Origin: Tetraselmis striata
Lineage: Eukaryota; Chlorophyta; Chlorodendrophyceae; Chlorodendrales; Chlorodendraceae
NCBI GenBank assembly: GCA_006384855.1
Contig: VCJN01001028.1
Span: forward strand, 1 to 64,000
DNA: 64,000 nt
Direction of reading: 5' to 3'
In this document: positions 11,801 through 22,712 of the stretch, piece after piece
Position numbering within the stretch: the stretch's first letter is position 1
Layout: each line of letters begins with the position of its first letter
Position numbers and translations under genes: made by a program
Notes under the pieces: generated by a model
Told to the model about the DNA's origin: nothing
The model's database searches: none
Seen by the model: only the letters and a program-made list of their open reading frames with translations

Positions 11801-14800
11801 AACTTAAAATTAGCCCCCTTTTGCGTGCCTGATGGGGAACGATTATCAAGGCGGGATTGACCCCTACTGATGGAGGCACAGGGCAGGCACATGCGGGGGG
11901 GGGGGGGGGGGGGGAGGAGGGAGGGTTGCTCACCTTGATGACCAGCAGCGGCATGCTGGGGTCAAAGAGGGTGCACGAGACCGCGATGGCGATGGCCGTC
12001 TCCAGCTTATCGCCGGTCAGCACCCACACTCGGATGCCGGCGGCCATGAGCGCGGTGATGGCCTCGGGGACGCCCTCCTGAAGGCGGTCCTCCACCGCCG
12101 TCGCGCCCAGCAGCGTGAGGCCCGACTCCACCTCCGCCGAAGCGACCGCAACCGCCGCCTCGCGGTCGTCAAGGCTGCGGCAGGCAGACGGGTCACCCAA
12201 CCTCAGACGGGCATGTTTAAAGTGCACAGGTCACACGACACATCCAATGCCCTACCACCCTGCCCATAGTGCCTATAAGGCGGGAAAAAGGCAGGACAGA
12301 TGTCAATGGAAGGGGACGATGTCTGGGTTGACAGGCTGGCGACATGCTCCGCCTTGGATGAAGCTGTTGCCATACTTACCAAACCAAGCACGCAGTGCAC
12401 CTTAGTAGACACTGCAATCGTGGAAGAAAACGTGGCAGAATTTGCAATTTGTAATGTATAATTTGTGGCCAAAAACGTGGGCCAATGTGGCCCAACGTGA
12501 TTGGAAAGGGGTAACGAGGGCCCGGGTCGATCCTCAGCCGCCAATCCAATGATGGAAAGGTCATGAACGTCTCCACAACGTGGGGAGTTGTCATGGCATG
12601 GCGCGTGCATCGGTACTTGCTGGAGGTACCCCTCCAGCAAAGGGCGGGAGGGGCAGCCGCACAGCCGAGAAGGACCCCACGAGTTGCAGGGTTGCAGAGG
12701 AAAAGGGGCGGTGTGTAAGGGGTGCGCCACCTGGAGCAGGCGTCCTTGAAGCGGACGCCCCATGCGGTGTACTCCGCCTCCGTTAGCTGGCGGTGCGCGA
12801 TGCACAGCGTGCGGAAGCCTGGCCGCCGAGACAGGGGCAAAGGCTGAGTGCGTCATCACGGCCGATACGCTGGCGAGCCATCCCACCATTTGGGCAGAGT
12901 TACCTCATGGAATGAAGCAACGTGGGATCAGGCACAATTCAATTGGTCCCTATGTCGGAGTACAACTATAAATTTATTAAACACTGAGGACTGACTGACT
13001 GGCTGACATGCAACATGCCAGAATGTACCAATCACAGAGCATTTTTTTAATATTACAGGGGCCAGCAAACATCTGTCGATTGGAATTCCTACCACTCCCA
13101 ACACAAAGAGCTATAGGGTAGCTTGCAGGATAGTTTACAAATACGGACGCCGTGATGCGCACCACTCACGGTGTGTTACGCAACCGGAATACATATATAT
13201 ACATACATATATATATATATGTGTGTATATATATCAATATATGTATATCTATATATATAGACATATATATGCATACATATGTATATTTATGCATGTAGAT
13301 ATAAATGCACATGTACATATGTATGCATTATATATATGTATGCATTATATATATGTATATATACACATATAATATGTATATGTATACATAGTAAACATGC
13401 ATCACACATGACGCTCCTGAGGAGTTCCGCATCAGCGCCGATCGCGCGATGGATGGGAGATTGGCAGGTGTGATGCCGCAGTGTCAGAGCGCCCCTGCGC
13501 CGCAATGCCATGATGTCATGCGGTCGAGGACGGGGCGGCGCCCACCCGCTTGGCTCATCTGGCTCAGGTGCTCCTTTGTCTCCTCCAGACAGTGCTGCGC
13601 TGGCTGCAGGCGCTCCAGGATGACGTTGTCCGCGCCCTTGCACCACACGTGGCACGTGCCTGCCGCGACAGCGCACCAGCGTTAGCATGGAGTCCCACCC
13701 CGGGACCAAATATCAATGCGCACTGCCATTGTCCAGTTCCGTCACTTGCGATGCCACATCTCTGCCGTTTTAGCCGTTGACTAATCTGGCGGTGCTACCC
13801 TGCTGTGCGGCGCTCTAGACCGGCTCTTCATCTCGGGAATGCTTTGATGTCTTCTCATGTCTGTTGTAGGTAACAGGGTGTGAAATCCTAAGTCGTGCAC
13901 TCTGATTGGAAGCAAAACCAAAGCACTCCCAGACCTAATGATAACCTATCAATCAGCAGGACTCGACACGAGGGGACGCCACTCCCAGTATGAGTATTGC
14001 CTGTAGACACCAACCTATCAGAAACAAGGGATGGATACGAGGCTTTGTTTGTTGGTGGGACCTGGGGGCGGGGCTTGGGGGTAACATTAGAAGAAAGAGG
14101 GGCACACCGTCCGGCATGCGTCCAACGATGCTCATGCGCTTGCGGTCGCTGGTGAACTCCAGCAGGCCCGCCACCTCGACGCCGAGCCTCTCCCCGTTGC
14201 ACTGTGGCGACATAGTTGTGGCGGAAGGGGGGTGGCTCAGCGAGCAGCGGCACGTGACAGCGACATGCCCCCCCATCATCACCGCTTGCAGATAAAGATA
14301 TTGTCATTGATGCAAGGCGAGACTGCGGTGAATCCGTCAACAAAGGATGCCTTTGCTTCGCACTTTGATAGGTTGTAAATGGTATCGCAATCGGTACTAG
14401 GGGACACCATGGGAATGGTGAGGCCTATTCAGGAAAAAACAATCACTACATGGTTCAATTACTTTCATAAGACATGTTCGTACGGACGGGCGAAGAGGAC
14501 ACAGGAGGAAGGTGGGGGGGGAGGGGGCACCTGCAGGACTGCGCTGCTGCTGGCGCGCTTGAGCAGCTGGAAGCCAAGCTCCGCCGCGCCCTCCACTAGC
14601 GCCTCTTCGTCTGGGGACTCCGCCTGCGTCGCAATGCAGCCAGCCCCGTAGGTATTTCTTCGGTGAACCTGACCTCCGCTGTAAGGAGGGAGAGGCGTGT
14701 GTCGCACGAGCATGGGCAGGGAGGTGGGGAAGTGGCTGAGACGATGATGGGGGACGTTTTGGCACCTGGTAGATGAGCTTCCCGTCCTCAGGTGTGCCCT

Positions 14801-17602
14801 CCAGGTGCGGCACCACGTTGTTGCAAATCTGAGCGGACATCCGCGGCGGCTTCCTTCAGTGTTGCAGACCTCTACGCACCTCTCGTGTCAACACACACAC
14901 GCAGCACCGGCTGTTGCGGCTGCTCACATTGTAGGTGCATGCTATAGGGAATGTGTTCAGCCGGGGGTGATTTGCTGCCTCGGCATTTGAAATGCAGCAT
15001 TGGATTATCGGGAGAGGGGCGTCATGGGCGGGGGTGGGGCGCACCGCCAAGGCCAGCATGAACTCCGTGCAGCGGTCTGCGGGCTCGCCCGGCTGGGGGC
15101 AGCAGCAGAGAGGATGGGATTCAGCCAATCAGAGTTGCACTGGCCTTATATGATGAACGGTGAGATTGTCAAACAACATGGATTGATTGCAACGGTGCGC
15201 CAAACAAGGGTGTCAACAGGTCGTCAAAAGGTAACAAAACGATGAAGACCGTCAATGGTGTGAGCTACTCTACAGTATGTATGACACGCATCCTGCTTTG
15301 ATGGCCGGCAGACTTGAGGCCCAAATCTAGATGCGGAGGCCAATGGGTCACCCCTCACCTGCCCCGGCCGCGCTGGCGATGCAATTCCCTTGGCTGGCGC
15401 TGCGTCCCGAAGAAGTGCGCGCAACGCCTTGTCTTTGGTGATGGTGTGCTTGGAGGTCTCCAAAGCACCAATGTGGCTCGCGCCATGGGGGCGCCTGGGA
15501 CGGAGGCATGGGCGGGGGTCGGTGTCCAGCGCAAAGGGGGATTGGGAACATTGGCTGAATTATTGTGGTTCTGGAGCATGATTCAGACACAATAAATGCA
15601 CCGCCAGATGCTCCTTCATGCTTTGAAATCCACCACTCTCAATCGAGGCATTGATCCAAAAACTGGAATCTACGAAAAAGGCGCCGCGCTCCAAAACAGG
15701 AAATGTCTCAAAGTATGAGGTAAAAGTGCATTGTACGGAGCCCATCCGACCTTATTTACGTACTGCTATAGCTTTGAGGACTAGTTTCCAAAGCAAGTGC
15801 TCCGAAACCATGTTGATCCGTAATGGTGCGGGTGCGATCTAGAGTGAGTAGTCCCACAGGTCCCATAGGTCAATGGGGACTGGAGCATGGATACCAGGGC
15901 CAGGGCCAGCGCAATACCACGCGCAACCATGAATGCAGTGTGGCTGTGCGCGCTGTCGATTGGAGAGTGGGAGAGTGGCCGAGTGCGTATAGTGGAGAGG
16001 TTGGGAGGGGGCGGCACCGGGAGTTGCCATGAGAGCTGCCGCCCTTGGCGTCTGCTGGGCTAGCCTCTCCGCTCTGGAAGAGGCTTCCCCCCACGGAACA
16101 CCAGACAAAGCTCATCAGGTTGTCCGTCAGTGTGCCTGTCTTGTCGGACAGCACGTACTGAACCTGCGGGCACGGGCAGCAGGCGGCCGGTGCTGAGCTC
16201 AATATACTATCTGGAGGTGAATGGCAGGGCGGTAGAGATGGCTGTTATGGGTTGACACTGGAGATGTGGCGCTTTGTCATAGGACATGCTGGAACTTTGA
16301 TAGAATATCATATGTGACTCGGAACGGTGTGTTTTCTGACGCGCCCCCCACCTGCCCCAGGTCCTCGTTGAGCGTGGTTGTGCGGCAGCGGAAGGGTGTG
16401 CCGGATTTGGCGTGAAACATAGCGGTGTCGCTGTTGAAGAACAGGCACTGGCAGAGCTTTACGACCTCCAGGCTGACGTATAGGCTGATGGGGATGAGCT
16501 GGTTGTAGAGGATGAGGAAGCGCATGACGGCCACCAGGTACGCGGCTACACCTGCGGGTAACGAGGGTAGGCGAACGCGAAAAGTCAGGGAGCGTCTATC
16601 ACGTGCTTTGGACATGATACAACCCCTCCACCTTGCCGCTGATAAACTGCACCCCCCCCCCCCCCCCATCAGCGACCGCTAACAGAAAATACACTGGCTG
16701 CCCATCCTGCGTCTGCGAGCCTTCCTCCATCCATGGATGAGGTGACCCTGCCATTACACTACGCGTTTAGTGTGAATAACACGATACTAAGAATCTCTCC
16801 TGTTCTATGGTCTTTGGCAGTGTTGATAGAAAGAAGGGCTGCTGAGTTGAGAGTAGATACAGTTGCCCTATGTGCGTCAGTATCAGCGACACAACTCAGA
16901 ATACGGCTAGTGATGGGAAGTGGTACGGAGTGGGGGTAGGTTGGTAGGTTGAAATAATGGGGTAGAGGAGGGAGAGGGGGGGGGGGGGGGGGGGGGCATA
17001 CTTGGCGCGAGGTCGGGCCACGCAGATGTTTGACCCAGGTACCATGTACTGCTCCAGCCTCTGGTTGAGTACACCTGACCAGGGCACAGCGAGAGGGTAT
17101 AAGCGGGGGGGAGGGGGTATTAGTACATGATACCCGATGAGACACACAAAACAACACCTGCCAAATACAGCACGATAACGGGCATTGCTTGTGACGACCT
17201 TGCACGCGTGAAGCGTCACTGGTTTATCTCGATAATTATATATTATTCTACCAATATCCTCGCTGTACCTGTACTGGAGGGCGAATATACCCCACCAATT
17301 ATATAGTTGTAATACATGGCAGACAATTGCACACAGAACGGATGTCTTGCACCGGGCGTGGCGCCTCAGCATGGCACCTGGTTCAGGCCGGCGGACACCA
17401 AGGCCAGCAGAAACTGGGCACCAAAGACCAGCGCAACCAGCACGTTGGTGGCTCGCTCCAGCTGTGTCACCTGCGCACTCGGTTATGCCCACAACAGCAT
17501 CAGGGCATCAGGTTGTCAGGGGCCGCAGCTTCTCACACCATAGTCATGCATGGAAAACTATACGGAGGCAAGGCAAGCTTTATGCCCATGCATAGTACAC
17601 AA

Positions 17603-17656
<54 letters not shown>

Positions 17657-17669
17657 GCACCCCCCCCCT

Positions 17670-17702
<33 letters not shown>

Positions 17703-19756
17703 CAAACCCACATCAGAGTATTGGTACCTTGCGGGGAGCAGGCGCGCCGTTGCGTTGGATCTTGGTGTCGACGCCCGCAAATGCCACCATCCCGATCACC
17801 CACTGCGTCTTTCGTAGGCGGCAGCCACGTAGCAGCAGCGCCGACGCATCTAGCCCGATGCGCTCCCCGCTCGCGCTGTTTGTGAACGATCCCTCAAACT
17901 CGTAGAGCCTGCGCCAGAGAACGCGGGGGGAGGAAGGGGGGGCAATCCAGGGCAGGGTGGGGGTCAGCAAAGCTTTGCATGTCACTGGATGGTGTATTCC
18001 CGTACTTCTTGAGCTGCTCCAGAGCATTGAACAGTCATGCGTTATATGACTTGCCGCAATTAGCTGGGTGGAGACTGATGCAAGAATGGGAGAAGGAGTA
18101 GGTGGTTGAAGGGGGGGGGGGGGGGGGGGGGCACCGGTGGTTGGGCGTCTCGCACTGCAGGTGGAACTGTGCGGCAAAGTCGGTCAGCGAGGCGGCGGTC
18201 GTCAGGCCGGCGGTCGCGCCCGGGCAATACTTCAGCTTCAGGTTTGTCTCCCCGTCCAGGTTGGCGGTCTCCACGTAGCACAGCCCCTCCTCGTCCTCTG
18301 TGGCTAGAAACACCAGGTCTGCAGGGAATTCCTGGAAAGAAAGACAGCGGAGACGGGGAAAGGGGGTGGGGTTAGAAGGGATAAGCGACATAGGCCCACT
18401 GCCACAGCCCCGCTGGTCATAGGTGCAAGCATCGGGCATCAGAAGGTCGATGCGAACCACTCACGCTGTTGCGCTCGATCTTTACTATATCGCCCACGCG
18501 CAGATTCTGCCAGCGCGTCTTTGTGGGCCCGCTGTCGTTGCGGATGCGCTCCACCTGGGCACCCCCACCAAAAGCGGAGCTCAGGACACAACCGCCTACC
18601 ACTTTGGAGCGACCTAGTGAGCCTATATGGGGGTGGGGGGTTTGGGATTGAATGTATAGTTGCCTGGTGTTGGCGAGGAAAAGGGGGGGCGCACGGTGCG
18701 GTAGTTGATGTCCAGATCGGCCTTGTGCCGGTAAAAGTCATCGTAGATCTCCTTCAGCATGTTGACGACCAGCACGCAGGAGAGCGGGAACACCGTGGTG
18801 AACCAGTGCGTGGGCGACAGGCCCGGGATGAGCTGGACAAGGGGGTTGGAGGTTTGGTGAGTAAGGGTGTTTTCAGCTTGCGGTCGTAGCAGCTAGCCGG
18901 CAGGACAATTGCCTTCCAAATCAGTCTAACGTAATATTTGAGGATGAGGTTCTGGGCAGCGCTGCAGTGTTAATGCAGCGATGGGAGCTACTCAGGTGTC
19001 TGTTGCTGCATGGAGACAGATGGTACGCGGTTCCGTTTATAGGGGAGAGGTGGCAAGGTGAGCGAAGAACGGTTTGGGGAGGGGGTATACCTGCAAGATA
19101 GCGATAAACGCGAAGTATAGGTTGGCGATGCGGCTAAACTGCTCAAACAGGTTGAGCGGCAGGAAGGTAACCAGCGTGTATTTTGCTGTGCGCACGAAAT
19201 TGCCAGCAACATCCTGCGTGGACAGCCCAACCCCAGCCACGTGAGCATCACGACGCTGTGCCTGCACAACAAAGCTTCGCAGGACTCGGCAGAGAAGAGA
19301 AGGGGGTTTAAAACCTTAGCGGGGCTAACGTCCACGCAGTCAAGGAGGCCGAAGCAGACGGCGCGCTTTATTGGGGGCACCGCCGGGACGTCATCATCCA
19401 GCCTAAGAGGGACATAGCGCAGGCCCTGGGGAGCAGGTTCGCGCAGAGAAGGGGATGGGGGGGGGGGGGGGGGGGGGGGGGGCTGGCTTCAGTGCTGTCT
19501 TCCGGAGTCGGCAGCATCAGCCGACAGCCGACAAGGGCCTCCGGTCCTGGCAGCTGTCGGCCACGCAAGGGCGGCTACTTGCGGGTTCCCAGCGCCTTGC
19601 TTGATTACCCCCCCCCCCCCAAAACCCCCTTTCACGCCCGGATCTCTTGTCCGCGCTCACCTCCGCCTGCCCCGCCGAGGCCACCGACGACATGCTGGCT
19701 GCCGGCTGCGTCGTCCCCATTGTTGCAGACGGCTCCGCGGCTACCCGGTTGTTCAT
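5689..19756 (-). CDS. P4-type ATPase (phospholipid-transporting flippase), complete, 28 exons
   Basis: Predicted to flip phospholipids from the exoplasmic to the cytosolic leaflet at the expense of ATP. Exons, in coding order: 19756-19661, 19425-19315, 19213-19091, 18832-18695, 18554-18465, 18331-18135, 17908-17728, 17470-17378, 17074-17002, 16551-16352, 16163-16018, 15494-15359, 15092-15045, 14828-14766, 14623-14531, 14201-14108, 13659-13546, 12818-12731, 12174-11934, 11565-11470, 10907-10749, 10187-9966, 8805-8736, 8574-8278, 7868-7822, 7632-7489, 6210-6070, 5958-5689. All have AG/GT borders and mutually consistent phases, giving about 1256 residues, the usual P4 length. Motifs seen: DGET (about 212), PISL in TM4 (388), DKTGT (Asp441), QAESPDE (565), CKGAD (634), TGDK (748), GDGANDV (877). 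No frame break was found. The first two exons are the least certain. The P4 subclass and the beta (CDC50) partner cannot be told from sequence. Confidence 0.93.
6908..6950. repeat. (AC)n microsatellite in a P4-ATPase intron
   Basis: About 21 uninterrupted AC units inside the intron between exons 26 and 27. Confidence 0.95.
9966..12174 (-). CDS. P4-ATPase exons 19-22: P domain and hinge
   Basis: Exon 19 carries [13 protein letters not shown], the invariant P4 hinge-side motif. Exon 20 is a charged linker. Exon 21 carries LIIDGAAL and [14 protein letters not shown]. Exon 22 carries [20 protein letters not shown], the Mg-binding loop, then [15 protein letters not shown] leading into TM5. Two small departures are seen: [15 protein letters not shown] where most P4 proteins have GxEGxQAVxxSDF-like text. 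Catalytic residues are kept. Confidence 0.92.
10555..10620. repeat. Interstitial telomere-like inverted repeat
   Basis: GGGTTTTAGG units are followed within 40 bases by their complement CCCTAAAACCC, in the intron between P4-ATPase exons 21 and 22. The text is close to the TTTTAGGG telomere repeat of Chlamydomonas-type algae, but it is degenerate and forms a hairpin. Confidence 0.6.
12731..15494 (-). CDS. P4-ATPase exons 12-18: nucleotide-binding domain
   Basis: Seven short exons (48-136 bases) make up the N domain. Exon 14 ends IYQ and exon 15 starts [10 protein letters not shown], together the P4 nucleotide-binding signature. Exon 16 has [11 protein letters not shown], exon 17 [13 protein letters not shown], and exon 18 [12 protein letters not shown]. 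The introns hold an AT-rich microsatellite (13.19-13.40 kb) and otherwise no recognisable gene. Confidence 0.9.
13186..13400. repeat. AT-rich ATAT/ACAT microsatellite in a P4-ATPase intron
   Basis: Irregular TATATA, CATATG and GTATAT tract of about 210 bases in the intron between exons 17 and 18. No gene. Confidence 0.9.
16018..17074 (-). CDS. P4-ATPase exons 9-11: TM4 and phosphorylation site
   Basis: Exon 9 gives the lumenal WYL segment when read in the phase set by exon 8. Exon 10 has TM4 with PISL, the P4 substitute for the PEGL of other P-type pumps and part of the lipid pathway. Exon 11 has [10 protein letters not shown] with the Asp that is phosphorylated. The exon 9 donor (GTATGC) runs straight into a long C tract at 16979-16996. 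Confidence 0.92.
17378..18554 (-). CDS. P4-ATPase exons 5-8: actuator domain and TM3
   Basis: Exon 5 contains the conserved W(Q)[11 protein letters not shown] segment. Exon 6 contains DGETNLK, the actuator dephosphorylation motif, in which Glu214 would be catalytic. Exon 7 ends the actuator domain. Exon 8 ([19 protein letters not shown]) is TM3. Exons 6 and 7 share an Arg codon split 2+1 across the intron, which supports the splice sites chosen. Confidence 0.88.
17608..17700. repeat. Compound (CT)n-(AC)n microsatellite
   Basis: A CT tract, then AC, a short C run and AC again, in the intron between P4-ATPase exons 7 and 8. Confidence 0.95.
18695..19756 (-). CDS. P4-ATPase exons 1-4: N-terminus and TM1-TM2
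   Basis: Exon 1 starts at the ATG at 19756-19754 and encodes a polar, Ala/Ser-rich leader ending at a GTGAGC donor. Exon 2 follows a 22-base C tract and a CCCCAG acceptor. Exon 3 carries the P4 hallmark [18 protein letters not shown] and TM1. Exon 4 holds TM2 and the segment reading [12 protein letters not shown], typical of the loop after TM2. Exon 3 could instead start 24 codons upstream at another in-phase acceptor. Confidence 0.85.
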
Positions 19757-20985
19757 GCAACCAAGCTGCCGTGCGCGGGTACCCGTGGCATGTCTGGAGA
19801 CAAGCCCGGCGAACTATTAATCCCGACCGCGCTGCTCACAGAAACCTGCTGGCTGGAAGGGGGGAGGGGGGGCAGTGCAGCGAAGAGGTGGACGTTCAAG
19901 CGCCGACCTTCTGGCCTTGGGGGCTGCGACGCGAATGCGAGATGGATTCGTGATGCGCCGGCAAGCAGTTCCAACCCGTGCTGCGGGGCCCTGTACACCA
20001 GCATTGCGATAATCAGTACTTCTGACTGATGTTACAGGTGCTGCACAATAATCATCGCGTGCCTGGTACGTGTGCAGTAAACGAGCATTAGGGCCTAGTC
20101 GCTACTGCTGGTGAACGCATCACCGTGTAGCGGCGACTTCTTGGCAACGTCGCGCAGAGTGCCGGGCTGTAGCGACTAGATAGAAAGATATGATACGAAC
20201 AATGATATGGTCGCTAAAAAACTGCACATGCTGATATACAAACAATTATATACTAATGATACGATAGTCGTGAAAGCCCCGATGTAATAATATAGTATGA
20301 TACGATAGTCGCGACACTGGGATGGTGGCCAGGCGAAATTCTGGAATCCCAAACCCTCGGCTAACGGCGCCGCACTTTCATACTACAGGCGTCAAAAGGT
20401 TGTATTCCGTGCGCAGGCTGCACGCCACACTGTCGACAAAATGATTGCTGCCCTGTGCGCGTATATCCCCATCTTCCCACATCAAGCTTGCGGCCCCTGG
20501 TAGTCGCATAATTAATGCCAGGGCGTATGGTGGGCACAAATCCTCGCGCATTTACATCTAATCCTTAGCACTATTGGTGAAATACTACGACATCTTGCCG
20601 GATGCAAATGCGTAACATTTATCGCATGTCCGCGGTATATATCTAGGGTTTCTAGGGCATTTCTATGCCCTACTCTGAAAGCATGCGGGGTCATTTTGCG
20701 GCTACAGGTACCTGTACAGTATCTTGCGTCGCGAGCCCATTCGTCGTGTCGCAATGGCCGCGCTTGGCGTAAGGATGTAGGATTATGCGCTTCAAAAATC
20801 AGTGATACCCGCTCGCTAGTGGTCGCTACTAGGCCCCGGACGAAAAATGAGAATGCCAATTAGCAATAAAACCCGTAAATAAACGCAGTTTAAGCGCGCA
20901 GTGTTTAAGGTCACAGTGTGGCTGTCGACTGTGTGCGGTACCAGCAGGGATAGTACCAGTACCAAGGTAAATCCCGTGTCCGCTC
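19757..20985. other. Upstream region of the P4-ATPase; no gene seen
   Basis: It probably contains the flippase promoter and 5' UTR, but no clear TATA or initiator could be chosen. At 20.18-20.31 kb the motif ATACGATAGTCG recurs in AT-rich DNA. Confidence 0.4.
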
Positions 20986-21050
20986 GGTTGAGCGGTCGTC
21001 TCGTACCGAGGTCCGGGTATCGAATCCTGGCCGATGCATTTTCGGCAATT
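20985..21050 (+). other. tRNA-like remnant, possibly a SINE head
   Basis: GCTC-GGTT-GAGC could form a D arm, CTCGTAC resembles an anticodon loop, and TATCGAATCCTGG resembles a T arm/B box. The acceptor stem cannot be closed and the T loop is off consensus. It is not a functional tRNA as it stands. Confidence 0.3.
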
Positions 21051-21186
21051 TCGTCTCGGCATGTCATGGGTTTCCCCGGCGGTTGATGCATTATTAGCCC
21101 TTCGGGGTCCGAATTAGGCAACGGTCTACGGGCTATGCCAGACCTACGACTGCAGTTGGCGCAAGTTGGTTTGGGCCTCTACTGCA

Positions 21187-21786
21187 CTATCGCTATCACT
21201 ATCACTATCACTATCACTATCACTATCACTATCACTATCACTATCACTATCACTATCACTATCACTATCACTATCACTATCACTATCACTATCACTATCA
21301 CTATCACTATCACTATCACTATCACTATCACTATCACTATCACTATCACTATCACTATCACTATCACTACCACTATCACTATCACTATCACTATCACTAT
21401 CACTATCACTATCACTATCACTATCACTAACACTAACACTATCACTTGCACTGACTATGACTATGACTATGACTATGACTATGACTATGACTATGACTAT
21501 GACTATGACTATGACTATGACTATGACTATGACTATGACTATGACTATGACTATGACTATGACTATGACTATGACTATGACTATGACTATGACTATGACT
21601 ATGACTATGACTATGACTATGACTATGACTATGACTATGACTATGACTATGACTATGACTATGACTATGACTATGACTATGAATATGAATATGAATATGA
21701 CTATGACTATGACTATGACTATGACTATGACTATGACTATGACTATGACTATGACTATGGCTATGACTATGACTATGACTATGACT
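21187..21786 (+). repeat. Hexanucleotide satellite, (CACTAT)n switching to (GACTAT)n
   Basis: About 270 bases of CACTAT units are followed, after a short degenerate junction at 21429-21457, by about 330 bases of GACTAT units with rare variants (AATATG near 21680, GGCTAT near 21760). The array leaves long frames open on both strands that are not evidence of protein. Confidence 0.98.
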
Positions 21787-21836
21787 CGTCCGTCACGTCC
21801 GTACATATATTCTCGTCCGTACGTCCGTGCGTTACC

Positions 21837-22712
21837 ATGCCAGATGGAGAAGAACCCGTCGCCGAGCCGACGTTGGAGTCGCTGAACGCAGATATGAGGG
21901 CCCAGTCTTCATTACTGCGAGAGTTGGCTACAGCTGTGGCACAACTGACGGCTCGTGATCGCGTTGTTGGTGGGGAAGGGGCACATGGCTCCGGCTCCGG
22001 GCAGCGCTTCGCGGGACAGCCGACAGGCAGCGGGGGAGCCGCAGAGCGCCCCGACTTGCTAGAGCTAGCCCAGAGCGGCCGTGTCGGAGCAAAATCCGTG
22101 AGTGCCGAGGACGACTACCTCGCGGTGCCAGAGCTACTGCAGAGAGCAGAGTCTGGTTACGAGGCCGTTCGACCGGTCAGCCGAGTGCCTGGAATCTTCC
22201 CCCTGAGCACCGACCTAACGAACGAGTACCTCAAGCAGGACGACCGGCGTCTGCCGGCCCAGGAGGAGTATTTGTGGATGTCGTGTTTCGGGGCCCACAT
22301 TGCCGCACTTTTCGTAGCTCTCGACGAGCTGCTACCTTACGTCCCTGCCGCTAACCAGGACTTCACCCCCTACCTCGCGAGAGCTCGGAATCACGCCGAG
22401 GCCATCGACAAGGCGTTTCGTTTTCGTCTGGCTTTCCTGCGGAGGCTAAATGAGATCAAGCGTGTGCACGGTGACCAAGGTGTTCTGGATGTGCTGCGAG
22501 CCCAGCATTTTCAGCCTGCTTCGGAGCATCTGGGTTCCGCGATTTTTGGGGACCTCATGAAGGACTACGAGCGTCGTGTCTTCGAGGCGACTGTTGCCAG
22601 CAGCGCCAAGGCGACTGCTACTGCCCGAGTAGCAGCTGCAGCTGCAGGTCGCGGGCGTGGGCGAGGACGTGGCGGCGGGCGTGGGCGTGGCCGCGAAGGT
22701 GAGCACGAGTGA
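21837..22712 (+). CDS. Gag-like protein of the YR element (291 aa)
   Basis: The start is the ATG in GTTACCATGC, the first one after the satellite; the frame is also open through the satellite. The N-terminus is acidic with a short helical region (about residues 10-45). A conserved globular part (about 60-230) includes [21 protein letters not shown] and [16 protein letters not shown], shared with the decayed copy. The C-terminus is an RG/GR-rich tail that should bind nucleic acid. The gene ends GAG-TGA-CGG and the same frame stays open into the recombinase. The Gag role is inferred from position and tail; no zinc knuckle is present. Confidence 0.65.
   Translation: MPDGEEPVAEPTLESLNADMRAQSSLLRELATAVAQLTARDRVVGGEGAHGSGSGQRFAGQPTGSGGAAERPDLLELAQSGRVGAKSVSAEDDYLAVPELLQRAESGYEAVRPVSRVPGIFPLSTDLTNEYLKQDDRRLPAQEEYLWMSCFGAHIAALFVALDELLPYVPAANQDFTPYLARARNHAEAIDKAFRFRLAFLRRLNEIKRVHGDQGVLDVLRAQHFQPASEHLGSAIFGDLMKDYERRVFEATVASSAKATATARVAAAAAGRGRGRGRGGGRGRGREGEHE

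Noticed and set aside
21144..21806. Long open frames through the hexamer array on both strands
   Set aside because: Six-base units without stops keep frames open mechanically. The Ile-Val, Ser-Asp, Thr-Met and Asp-Tyr polymers are not supported as proteins.
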